Below, piece by piece: positions 28,157 through 35,740 of a stretch of 64,000 nucleotides of DNA. The notes under the pieces are model-generated. The model ran no database searches. It saw only the letters and a program-made list of their open reading frames with translations, and was not told where the DNA came from. The position numbers and the translations under genes were made by a program. The DNA is from DASUDX01 sp036275365. GTDB taxonomy: Bacteria > Pseudomonadota > Gammaproteobacteria > Nevskiales > Nevskiaceae. The stretch's first letter is position 1. Each line of letters opens with the position of its first letter. The stretch is taken from contig DASUDX010000047.1 in the NCBI GenBank assembly GCA_036275365.1, forward strand, positions 1 to 64,000, read 5' to 3'.

Positions 28157-30240
28157 GCGGCGGCTCCCAGCGGTTCGGTGGCCAGCTGGCCGGCCAGCCA
28201 GGCGTTGTAGAGGGTGAAGCGCGCGCGCCGCTCGGCGCTGCCGGCACTGCCCATCGACTGCCGCTCGAGGTGGTAGAGGCGCACGCCTTCGCACAGCCGC
28301 AGCACGCCGCCGCCGGCCTGCAGCCGCTGGCAGAGCAGGCTGTCCTCGAAATCGCCGATCAGGAAGCGCTCGTCCAGTCCGCCGACGGCGAGATAGTCGG
28401 CCCGCCGCAGCAGCAGGCAGGCCCCGGTCAGCAGCGGCACCTCGCGCACGGCCGGCGCCGGCAGCAGGCGCTCCGGCAGCCCCTTGCCCGGATGGTGGTT
28501 GAGCAGCAGGCCGCCCCAGTCGATGCAGGGCCGGGCCACCATGCCGTTGTGCTGCACGGTGTCATCCTCGTAGAGCAGGCGGGCGCCCACCGCCGCGGTG
28601 TGCGGCGTGTCCAGCGCCGCCAGCAGCGGCGCGAGCCAGCCCGGTGCGGCCGGCATCACATCCGAATTGAGCAGCAGCAGGCGCGGCGCCCGCGCCTGCG
28701 CGGCGCCCAGATTGTTGGCCGCCGCGTAGCCCTGGTTGCAGCCGCGGCTCAGGGTCAGGAAGGACCGCCCGAACAGCGCCTGCCAGGCCGGCGCCTGCTC
28801 GGCGATGACGGCCTCCAGCGCCGGGTCGTCGATCACATAGATCAGCTCGGCGCCGTCCAGCGCCGGATCGTCCGCGAACAGCGCCAGCTGGTGCTGCATG
28901 AAATCCCAGCGGCCATAGAGCGGGATGATCAGGCTCACCCCCGGCGCCGGCGGCGGCGGGCCGTACTGCCGACGGTCCACCGCCGGGCTCACCGGTTCCG
29001 GCGGGAAGCGCCGCAAGGCCATGCCCAGCCCGCCGTCCAGCCAGGCCGGCAGGCGCGGATCGCTCAGCGGCAGCTCGCCCAGCAGCTCCTCGGCGGCGGC
29101 GCGGCGCGGCGCGGCCGGACAGCCGCGCAGGGGCAGCCATCGCGGTGGCGATGCCACGGTCTCCAGCCACAGGCCGTCGGTGGCGAGGATGGCCTCGGTG
29201 CACAGGCCCCAGCCGCGCAGCGGACCGCTGGGTGCGGCCAGCAGGGCCGGGCCGGCCGGCGGCAGCGGCCACTGCTGGCAGCGCGGCCAGAGGTTCTCGC
29301 CACTGGCCGGATCGCGCAGGGCGAGGATGCGCTGGTCCGGATCGCAGACGGTGCCGGTGATCCACTCGCCCCCTGCCGGCAGCTGCCAGCGCCGCTGCAG
29401 GGTCAGCCGCGCCGGTGCCGGCAGCCAGCCCAGCCGGTGCAGCTGATGACCCAGCGCCATCAGCCCCCGGCGCCCGGCATCCAGCAGCGGCGCCCAGGGG
29501 CCCAGCCGCGGTCCGGCCAGGGCCCAGGGGCTGGCCAGCCGCGCCGGTGGTTCGGGCGCGAGGCCCAGCCGGACCGGGTCCAGAAAAAGCGCCTGGCCGG
29601 CGGCGTCCAGACCCGGCAGCGCGCCCTGGCGCTGGGCAGGACCCTGCAGCGTGGCGAGCAGGTCCGCCGGCTCGCGGGCCGGCAGGCCTTCGACCTCGCG
29701 GGCGGGCAGGCCTTCGACCAGCCACAGCCGCTGCTGCGGACCGCGCAGCGCCGCCGCCGCCGCCGGCAGCTGGCCGCGCAGCGGCAGCACACCGGACAGC
29801 AGCACCAGCTCCAGCGGCCGCCGCCAGAGTGCGGCCAGGCCCTGCAGCTCCAGCGCCGCCGGGCCGGCCAGCCGCGCGCTGTCGATCAGCAGGCCCAGTC
29901 GCACCTGATCCGCCGGCAGCCGGTGGATCCAGTCCACCAGCAGGGGGCGCAGCAGATCGACCCGCTCACCGGCCACCGCGATCAGCAGCTTGATCGGCGG
30001 CGGCACCGGCTCGGCGGGCCCATAGACGGTCGCCAGCTCGGCGGTCGGCGCCTCGCCGGGCAGGGGATCGGCGCCGGCGCGGACCAGGCTCAGCGCATAA
30101 CGCCAGCCCCAGGCGAGCAGCGCGCGGTTGGAGTGCAGCCCCAGGCGCTGCTTGGCGGTGGCGGTGAGATCGCGCAGCGTCCGCAGCGCACGGCTGCGGC
30201 GGCTCAGCGCGTCGATCAGGCGCAGCAGGCGCGGGGCCAT
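28153..30240 (-). CDS. Large GT2 family glycosyltransferase
   Basis: The 695-aa product has a C-terminal GT2 (GT-A fold) domain at about 435-690: PGVSLIIPLYGRWDFMQ, NQGYAAANNLGAAQA, LLNSDVMPA and GGLDERFLIGDFEDSLLCQRL. The first 430 residues are Ala/Leu/Pro-rich with no domain I recognise; they could be a second divergent transferase or a scaffold. A 24-bp tandem duplication (29671-29718) adds the repeat EGLPAREV. The ATG at 30240 lies 4 bp after the preceding gene. It probably builds the polymer exported by KpsMTED; the sugar is unknown. Confidence 0.85.
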   Translation of the reverse strand: MAPRLLRLIDALSRRSRALRTLRDLTATAKQRLGLHSNRALLAWGWRYALSLVRAGADPLPGEAPTAELATVYGPAEPVPPPIKLLIAVAGERVDLLRPLLVDWIHRLPADQVRLGLLIDSARLAGPAALELQGLAALWRRPLELVLLSGVLPLRGQLPAAAAALRGPQQRLWLVEGLPAREVEGLPAREPADLLATLQGPAQRQGALPGLDAAGQALFLDPVRLGLAPEPPARLASPWALAGPRLGPWAPLLDAGRRGLMALGHQLHRLGWLPAPARLTLQRRWQLPAGGEWITGTVCDPDQRILALRDPASGENLWPRCQQWPLPPAGPALLAAPSGPLRGWGLCTEAILATDGLWLETVASPPRWLPLRGCPAAPRRAAAEELLGELPLSDPRLPAWLDGGLGMALRRFPPEPVSPAVDRRQYGPPPPAPGVSLIIPLYGRWDFMQHQLALFADDPALDGAELIYVIDDPALEAVIAEQAPAWQALFGRSFLTLSRGCNQGYAAANNLGAAQARAPRLLLLNSDVMPAAPGWLAPLLAALDTPHTAAVGARLLYEDDTVQHNGMVARPCIDWGGLLLNHHPGKGLPERLLPAPAVREVPLLTGACLLLRRADYLAVGGLDERFLIGDFEDSLLCQRLQAGGGVLRLCEGVRLYHLERQSMGSAGSAERRARFTLYNAWLAGQLATEPLGAAA
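29671..29718. repeat. 24-bp tandem duplication inside the GT2 gene
   Basis: Two adjacent 24-bp units (29671-29694 and 29695-29718) differ at a single base and keep the reading frame, doubling the octapeptide EGLPAREV. This looks like a recent slippage event in the unassigned N-terminal half. Confidence 0.85.
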
Positions 30241-30244
30241 CGGC

Positions 30245-31492
30245 TCACTCCGCCAGGCCGTAGGCGGCGCGGCACTGCGCCAGGGTCTGGGCGATGCCCG
30301 GCGGAGGCTGCACGCCCGCCACCAGCTGCGCCCACAGGCCCGGGCGGTCCACCGCGCGGCGCAGGGTGGCGGCCAGCGACTCCGCCGAGCGCGCCGAGAA
30401 GTGCAGACCATCGATGCCATCGCGCACCTTCTCGGCCATCCCGCCGATGTCGGCGCAGATCACCGGCCGGCCGTGGGCATAGGCCTCCTGGATCACCAGC
30501 GGCGAGTTCTCCCACCAGGTCGAGGGCACGACCACCGCATCCGCCTCGCGCAGCCGTCCGGCCAGCCCCTCGGGCTCGTAGGCGCCGGCGTGGTGGAAGC
30601 CCTCGCCGGCGGCGGCGAAGGCGCGCTCGATGCGCTCGGCGAAGGCGCTACCGAAGCGCTGATGGCCATCGCCGTGGATGGCCAGACTCAGGCCCTGTTC
30701 GCGCCGCCAGGCCGCCGGCAGCAGGCGCCAGGCCTCGGAGAGCAGCTCCAGGCCCTTGAAGGGCGTGATCTGGCCGAAGTAGGCGAAGCGCCGCGGCGGG
30801 CAGGCCGGCGGCGGCAGCTCGGCGTGGCGCGGCGGCTGGCCGTTCTCGATCACCTGCACCTTCTCGGCCGGCAGGCCCCAGTCGAGATAGCGGCCGCGCA
30901 GAAACGCGCTGGGGGCGATGAACACATCCACCAGATCAAAGAAGCTGCGGATGTAGCGCTGGCGCAGGTAGTAGTCGCCCGGCGGGCGCCCGGGCAGACA
31001 GGCATGGCACTCCGCCGGACTCGCCCGCTGGCAGAGCTCGCCGCTGGTCTTGAGCATCTGCCCGCTCTGGTGGCAGATGGCGAGGAACTCATGCAGGGTC
31101 AGGGCGATGCGCGCCCGCGGGGCGTGGGTGCGCACCGCCCGGATCATCTCGATGCCGACATTGACATAGTGGTGGAAGTGCACCACCGCCGGCTGCAGGC
31201 GCTGCAGCAGGTCGGCGACATCATCGGTCAGGGTCTGCAGGCGGCGGGCGGCGAACAGAAAGGGATCGGTATCGGCGGTGAGCAGCAGCTGGCGCTCGGC
31301 CAGCTCGCGCAGCATCGCCCCCGGCCGGACCAGGCCCGGCTCGGCGTGACGGGCCAGCAGCCAGGGCTCCCAGCCGGGCTCGCGCTCAAAGGCCTCGAAC
31401 ATCTGCAGGGCGGCGAGCTCCGCCCCGCCCTTGGAGAAGCGCGGATGACCGTGGGCGACGATCAGCACCCGCTTCACCGCCGCCGTGCTCAT
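30245..31492 (-). CDS. GT4-type glycosyltransferase (GT-B fold)
   Basis: This 415-aa retaining glycosyltransferase has an N-terminal Rossmann domain with FSKGGAELAALQMFEAF (acceptor side) and a C-terminal nucleotide-sugar domain with PPRRFAYFGQITPFKGLELL, VVPSTWWENSPLVIQEAYAHGRPVI and GGMAEKVRDG (GT4 ExxxxxxxE region). Cysteines in ELCQRASPAECHACL may form a small metal or disulfide site, as in related polysaccharide transferases. The ATG at 31492 overlaps the ptsI stop (ATGA), so expression should be coupled to the PTS operon. Confidence 0.88.
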   Translation of the reverse strand: MSTAAVKRVLIVAHGHPRFSKGGAELAALQMFEAFEREPGWEPWLLARHAEPGLVRPGAMLRELAERQLLLTADTDPFLFAARRLQTLTDDVADLLQRLQPAVVHFHHYVNVGIEMIRAVRTHAPRARIALTLHEFLAICHQSGQMLKTSGELCQRASPAECHACLPGRPPGDYYLRQRYIRSFFDLVDVFIAPSAFLRGRYLDWGLPAEKVQVIENGQPPRHAELPPPACPPRRFAYFGQITPFKGLELLSEAWRLLPAAWRREQGLSLAIHGDGHQRFGSAFAERIERAFAAAGEGFHHAGAYEPEGLAGRLREADAVVVPSTWWENSPLVIQEAYAHGRPVICADIGGMAEKVRDGIDGLHFSARSAESLAATLRRAVDRPGLWAQLVAGVQPPPGIAQTLAQCRAAYGLAE

Positions 31493-33216
31493 CGCAGCTG
31501 CTCGAGCAGGGCGGCCGCCTCGGCCGGATCGTGGGTGGCGAGCAGGGCATCGGCCAGCCGGCGCAGTTCGCCGCGATCCGATTCCAGCACGATGCGCTTG
31601 ACCTCCAGCACGCTGGCCGGGTGCATCGAGAACTCGGTCAGTCCGAGGCCCAGCAGCAGGCGGGTGTAGCGCGGGTCGCCGGCCATCTCGCCGCACATCG
31701 CCACCGGAATGCCGGCGGCCTCGCCGGCCTGGATGGTCATGCGGATCAGCCGCAGCACCGCCGGGTGGAGGGGATCGTAGAGATAGTTCACCTCGTCATC
31801 GACGCGGTCGATGGCCAGGGTGTACTGGATCAGGTCATTGGTGCCGATGCTGAAGAAGTCGCAGACCCGGGCCAGCTCGGGGGCGGCAATGGCCGCCGCC
31901 GGTACCTCGATCATGGCGCCGACCGAGATCCGCTCCGGCACCGCCACGCCATCGGCGGCGAGCTCGCGCCGGCAGGTCTCGATCAGACCGCGCGCCTGGC
32001 GGAACTCGGCGACGCTGGAAATCATCGGCAGCATGATCTCGACCTGACCATGCACCGCGGCGCGCAGCAGCGCGCGGGCCTGGGCGCGGAACAGCTCGGG
32101 CTCCTTCAGGCACAGGCGGATGGCGCGCAGCCCCAGCGCCGGGTTGTTGGGAGTCGGGCCGTGGCGGCTGCCGGAGTCCACCTGCTTGTCGGCGCCCAGA
32201 TCCAGGGTACGGATGGTGATCGGCCCCTGCACCGCCCGCACCACGCCGGCGTAGGCACGGTACTGCTCCTCCTCGCTGGGCAGGCCCTTGCGGTTCATGT
32301 AGAGGAATTCAGTGCGGTAGAGGCCCACGCCCTGGGCGCCGTTGCCGGCCGCGGTGGCGGCATCCTCGGCGAGCTCGATGTTGGCCAGCAGGGTGATGGA
32401 CACGCCGTCGCGGGTGATCGCCTCGCGGTCGCGGATCTGGGCCAGGGCCTTGCGCTCGGCCAGATGACGCGCCTGCTTGCGGCGGAAATGGGCGAGCGCC
32501 ATCTCCTCCGGCCCGGCCAGCGCATGGCCGTCGTCGCCGTCGACGATCACCGTCTCGCCCTCGCGCAGCAGGCGCCGCGCGCTGTGCAGGCCGACGATGG
32601 CCGGAATGCTCAGGCTGCGGGCGAGGATGGCGGTGTGCGAGAGCGGCCCGCCGTATTCGGTGACGAAGCCGGCCACGCCCTGCTGGGCGAGCAGGATGAT
32701 GTCGGCCGGGGTGATGTCGTCAGCCACGATCACCGTCGGCTCGGCCTGGGCCAGATTCACCGGCAGGCCGCGATCAGACTTCAGCAGCACCCGCAGGATG
32801 CGCCCGCAGACATGCTCGACATCGTCGCGGCGGGTGCGCAGATAGGCATCCTCCATCTGCTCGAACACCGCCACCAGGGCGTCGCGCGAGCGCATCAGGG
32901 CCGCCTCGGCGTTGAGCCGCTCGCCGCGGATGCGGCTCACCGTGGCCTCGGTGATGGAGCGGTCGTCGAGCATCAGCAGATGGGTGTCGATGAAGGCCGC
33001 GACATCCCCGGGCGTGCCCTGCGGGATCTGCGCCCGCACCTCACGCAGCTGCTCCTTGGCGCGCCGCTGGGCGCCGAGGAAGCGGGTCACCTCATGGTCG
33101 ATCTCCGCCGCTGGCACCGTGTACTGCGGGATCTCCAGATCGCCGCCGGAGAGCTTCTGCACCCGGCCGATGGCGATGCCGCGGGAAACCCCGATGCCTG
33201 ACAGCCACAGACTCAT
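31489..33216 (-). CDS. ptsI: Phosphoenolpyruvate-protein phosphotransferase (PTS enzyme I)
   Basis: Enzyme I passes phosphate from PEP to HPr. The 575-aa length is canonical. The phosphorylated His is in GGPLSHTAILARSL (near 191); the PEP-binding core shows GVGLYRTEFLYM, ALGLRAIR, SVGAMIEVPAA and FFSIGTNDLIQYTLAIDR. The start is MSLWLSGIG at 33216; open frame upstream is made of repeats. It is separated from ptsH by a palindromic heptad-repeat spacer, and its stop overlaps the glycosyltransferase start. No sugar-specific EIIBC permease is present, pointing to a regulatory PTS. Confidence 0.96.
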   Translation of the reverse strand: MSLWLSGIGVSRGIAIGRVQKLSGGDLEIPQYTVPAAEIDHEVTRFLGAQRRAKEQLREVRAQIPQGTPGDVAAFIDTHLLMLDDRSITEATVSRIRGERLNAEAALMRSRDALVAVFEQMEDAYLRTRRDDVEHVCGRILRVLLKSDRGLPVNLAQAEPTVIVADDITPADIILLAQQGVAGFVTEYGGPLSHTAILARSLSIPAIVGLHSARRLLREGETVIVDGDDGHALAGPEEMALAHFRRKQARHLAERKALAQIRDREAITRDGVSITLLANIELAEDAATAAGNGAQGVGLYRTEFLYMNRKGLPSEEEQYRAYAGVVRAVQGPITIRTLDLGADKQVDSGSRHGPTPNNPALGLRAIRLCLKEPELFRAQARALLRAAVHGQVEIMLPMISSVAEFRQARGLIETCRRELAADGVAVPERISVGAMIEVPAAAIAAPELARVCDFFSIGTNDLIQYTLAIDRVDDEVNYLYDPLHPAVLRLIRMTIQAGEAAGIPVAMCGEMAGDPRYTRLLLGLGLTEFSMHPASVLEVKRIVLESDRGELRRLADALLATHDPAEAAALLEQLR

Positions 33217-33476
33217 GAAGCGGTGTCCCGTTCTGAGGGTCCGGTTTCCGCAACCGCCGTTCCCCGTTTCGAGTGTCCCGTTTCCGCAACCGCAGTTGCC
33301 GGTTGCCGGTTTCCAGTTTCCAGAGGACTTCCAGGCTCGGTCCGGCTCTGCGGGCCAACGGAGAGCCACTCGCCCGCAACGGGGAACGACCGTTCCGGAA
33401 ACGGGAAACCGGCAACCGGCCGCTGCTTCACGCAGCCCTCCGGAAACGGGAAACCGGCAACCGGCCACGGCTTCAT
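33213..33476 (-). CDS. Possible 87-codon bridging ORF inside element A
   Basis: An ORF of 87 codons fills the whole ptsH-ptsI spacer. Its ATG (33476-33474) shares a base with the ptsH stop (TGATG). Its TGA (33215-33213) overlaps the ptsI ATG (ATGA). The peptide is repetitive, with PVAGFPFPE twice and TAVAETG twice, and has no domain. It may exist only to carry ribosomes across the spacer, or by chance; codon choice follows the repeat. I list it because both junctions are exact overlaps. Confidence 0.35.
   Translation of the reverse strand: MKPWPVAGFPFPEGCVKQRPVAGFPFPERSFPVAGEWLSVGPQSRTEPGSPLETGNRQPATAVAETGHSKRGTAVAETGPSERDTAS
33215..33476. repeat. Palindromic heptad-repeat element between ptsH and ptsI (element A)
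   Basis: This 262-bp spacer is an imperfect palindrome. Its ends (33215-33228 and 33463-33476) are inverted copies matching at 12 of 14 bases. Inside, 33299-33321 pairs with 33397-33419 at 22 of 23 bases, and again with 33442-33464. The sequence is built from 7-bp units such as GTTTCCR/GTTGCCG on the left and GGAAACS/GGCAACC on the right. A 28-bp segment is duplicated exactly (33394-33421 and 33439-33466, 45-bp period). Confidence 0.85.
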
Positions 33477-33742
33477 CAGGCTTCCTCGCCGAAGCGCTCA
33501 GCAATCAGCTGGGTCAGCTCCTGCAGGGCCTGTGCGGCGTCACTGCCCTCGGCGACCAGGGTGATCTCGCTGCCCTGGGCAGCGGCCAGCATCATCACGC
33601 CCATGATCGATTTGCCGCTGACCTCGCGCTCACCCTTGCGGATGCGGATGGTCGACTCGAACTTGGCCGCCAGGGTGACCAGGCGCGCCGCCGCACGGGC
33701 ATGCAGGCCGAGGCGATTGACGATGGGGACGGTGCGTTCCAT
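33476..33742 (-). CDS. ptsH: Phosphocarrier protein HPr
   Basis: The 88-aa HPr has the phosphorylated His14 in NRLGLHARAAA and the regulatory Ser45 in SGKSIMGVM, the site used by HPr kinase, which is encoded two genes upstream of the EIIA gene. Full length and all core residues are present. It accepts phosphate from EI and passes it to the EIIA proteins here. It is flanked on both sides by heptad-repeat spacers. Confidence 0.96.
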   Translation of the reverse strand: MERTVPIVNRLGLHARAAARLVTLAAKFESTIRIRKGEREVSGKSIMGVMMLAAAQGSEITLVAEGSDAAQALQELTQLIAERFGEEA

Positions 33743-33885
33743 AGCAGCAGTTTCCAGTGGTCAGTTTCCGCAGCAGCGGGGTGCAGCCCGCAGTGTCCAG
33801 TTTCCCGCCGTCCTTGCCCCGGCGCGCGCACCGCCCCCGGCGGCGGCGTTCACCGGACGCCGGCACCGGGCAACTGGCCACTGCC
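33743..33885. repeat. Palindromic heptad-repeat element between the EIIA gene and ptsH (element B)
   Basis: This 143-bp spacer has the same build as the ptsH-ptsI element. 33755-33769 (CAGTGGTCAGTTTCC) pairs with 33869-33883 at 13 of 15 positions, with GTTTCC-type units on the left and GGCAAC/GGCCAC-type on the right. On the minus strand a GTG overlapping the EIIA stop (GTGA, 33889-33886) opens a 42-codon frame that ends at 33761, 18 nt before the ptsH ATG. Confidence 0.65.
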
Positions 33886-34281
33886 TCACGACCGCGGGCA
33901 CTCGACGATGCCGCGCTGGCCGCCCTCGACGGCGCTGGCCGCGGCCTCCGCCAGCCCCAGCCGCGGGTAGTTGAACAGCCGCACCAGCATCGGCAGGTTG
34001 AGCCCGGCCACCACCCGCACCGCGGCGGCCTCGCCGAGCCGGTTGGCGATGTTGGCCGGGGTCGAGCCATAGGCATCGGTCAGGATCAGCACGCCGGCGC
34101 CGCCGTCCAGCCGCTCGATCATGCGCAAGCCCTGACGCAGCAGGGCATCGGTGGCCTGGACCCGGCGCACCTCCAGCACATCGACATCGAGCGGCAGCTC
34201 CTCGCCGATCAGATCGCGCAGGCAATCGAGGAAGTAATGACCCAGCTTGCCGTGGGTGACCAGCAGGACGCCGACCTTCAT
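33886..34281 (-). CDS. PTS EIIA component, mannose family (regulatory type)
   Basis: This 131-aa single-domain EIIA-Man protein has the phosphoacceptor His10 in VTHGKLG and the DAYGSTPANIANRL loop near 69. In many alpha-, beta- and gammaproteobacteria a lone EIIA-Man encoded next to hprK and ptsH takes part in phosphorelay regulation, not mannose uptake. No EIIB, C or D genes are nearby. Its start overlaps the rapZ stop (ATGA). Confidence 0.93.
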   Translation of the reverse strand: MKVGVLLVTHGKLGHYFLDCLRDLIGEELPLDVDVLEVRRVQATDALLRQGLRMIERLDGGAGVLILTDAYGSTPANIANRLGEAAAVRVVAGLNLPMLVRLFNYPRLGLAEAAASAVEGGQRGIVECPRS

Positions 34282-35219
34282 GCAGAGACTCCCGCCGCGG
34301 CGCCAACCCGCAGACCGGGCAGCTCCTTGTGCTTGATCAGGACCTCGTCGAACTGGCCGCGGAAGCGCTGGGCCAGCCGCTCGACCAGATAGACGCTGCG
34401 GTGCTGGCCGCCGGTGCAGCCGATACCGACGGTGACATAGGCGCGATCCTGGGCCCGGAACTCCGGCAGCCAGTGCTCGAGAAACCGCACCAGATCGCGC
34501 TCCATCCGCTGCACCACCGCCTGCGCGGACAGCCAGCGCGCCACCGGCTCGTCGCGGCCGGTGAGCCGGCGCAGGTCCGGCTGCCAGTGCGGATTGGGCA
34601 GGCAGCGGATGTCGAAGACGAAGTCGCAGCCCTCAGGCAGGCCGTTCTTGAACCCGAAGGAGAGAAACAGCAGGGCCAGCCGGCCGGCCGCGGCCTCCGG
34701 CGTGCGGGCGTGGATGGCCTCGCGCAGCTCGTGCAGATTGAGCCGGCTGGTGTCCAGCGGCAGATTGGCCATGTTGGCGATCGGCGCCAGCAGGCCGCGC
34801 TCGCGCTCGATCGCCTCGCGCAGGCTGGTGCGGTCATCGGAGAGCGGATGGCGGCGCCGGGTCTCGCTGTAGCGGCGCAGGATCACCTCGTCGGCCGCGG
34901 TGAGAAACACCACCTCGACCTCCACCCCCCCTTCGCGCAGGCGCTCGAGCACGCTGGGGAAGCGGCGGATATCAGCCTCGGACTCGCGCGCGTCCACCCC
35001 CAGCGCCACCCGCTGGTAGCGCTGGTCAGCCTCGGGCTTGAGCAGCTCGCCGACCAGCGCCTCGATCAGGATCAGCGGCAGGTTGTCGATGCAGGTATAG
35101 CCGAGGTCCTCGAACTGCTTGAGGGCCACCGTCTTGCCGGCGCCGGAGAGCCCGCTGACCACCACCAGCCGGCGCGGGGGGTGATCGCTGCGCTCGGGGC
35201 GGTCGGGGGGAAGCGTCAT
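34278..35219 (-). CDS. rapZ: RNase adapter protein RapZ
   Basis: The 313-aa protein has a P-loop GLSGAGKT (23-30) and the C-terminal VGIGCTGGQHRSVYLVERL motif. In E. coli RapZ senses glucosamine-6-phosphate and delivers the sRNA GlmZ to RNase E. The genes after hprK and before EIIA-ptsH match the conserved order. Start and stop overlap both neighbours by ATGA. Confidence 0.95.
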   Translation of the reverse strand: MTLPPDRPERSDHPPRRLVVVSGLSGAGKTVALKQFEDLGYTCIDNLPLILIEALVGELLKPEADQRYQRVALGVDARESEADIRRFPSVLERLREGGVEVEVVFLTAADEVILRRYSETRRRHPLSDDRTSLREAIERERGLLAPIANMANLPLDTSRLNLHELREAIHARTPEAAAGRLALLFLSFGFKNGLPEGCDFVFDIRCLPNPHWQPDLRRLTGRDEPVARWLSAQAVVQRMERDLVRFLEHWLPEFRAQDRAYVTVGIGCTGGQHRSVYLVERLAQRFRGQFDEVLIKHKELPGLRVGAAAGVSA

Positions 35220-35731
35220 GAGCGGGTGGCGAGAGCCTGGGCCTGGCGGTGGGCGAAGTCGGCGGCGGGATCGTGGCCGGCGCGACGCAGCTGCTCGAGG
35301 CGCACCGCCAGTTCCACCAGCAGCGCCAGATTATGCCCGAGCCCTGTGACGAGAACCCTCTCGGCCGGCAGCGGGCCCGGCCAGGGCAGCGGATCGGCGG
35401 TCGCGGCCGGATCGGCGGTCAGGCACAGCAGCAGGCCCAGCGGCGCCTCGGCGGCCAGCGCGGCCGCGCCGAACAGCCGCGGCACCTCGATCCAGCCGAG
35501 CGCACGGCTGTGCAGAAAGCCCGCCAGCGGCGGCCGCGCCGGCCGCAGCAGCGGCGCGCCGTCGGCAGCGGCGTCCAGCTGCACCACATCGTCGGCGATC
35601 AGGCGATGGCCACGCGCCAGCAGCTCCAGCGCCAGCGTCGACTTGCCGACTCCCGGCGCGCCCCGCAGGAGCACGCCCAGGCCCTCCACCTGCAGGCCGA
35701 CGCCGTGCACCCAGGGCGACGGCGCCGCCAT
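35216..35731 (-). CDS. hprK: Short-form HPr kinase/phosphorylase (catalytic domain only)
   Basis: HprK phosphorylates HPr on a serine. The 171-aa product has the Walker A GAPGVGKS (24-31) within VEGLGVLLRGAPGVGKSTLALELL, then RGHRLIADDVVQL, and a divergent C-terminal part. The N-terminal domain of full-length HprK (about 310 aa) is absent; the ATG is only 9 bp after the ptsN stop, so there is no room for it. Similar short forms are known from alphaproteobacteria. The capsule-like motif normally following ADD is weakly conserved, so activity is probable, not certain. Confidence 0.82.
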   Translation of the reverse strand: MAAPSPWVHGVGLQVEGLGVLLRGAPGVGKSTLALELLARGHRLIADDVVQLDAAADGAPLLRPARPPLAGFLHSRALGWIEVPRLFGAAALAAEAPLGLLLCLTADPAATADPLPWPGPLPAERVLVTGLGHNLALLVELAVRLEQLRRAGHDPAADFAHRQAQALATRS

Positions 35732-35740
35732 GCTCCCGGC

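Noticed and set aside
33394..33466. Repeat pair resembling a CRISPR with 28-bp repeats
   Set aside because: There are only two copies, 17 bp apart, inside a palindromic heptad structure, with no cas genes in the window.
31489..33504. Extended ptsI beginning 96 codons upstream
   Set aside because: The extra N-terminus is translated repeat sequence and the canonical 575-residue enzyme starts at 33216.
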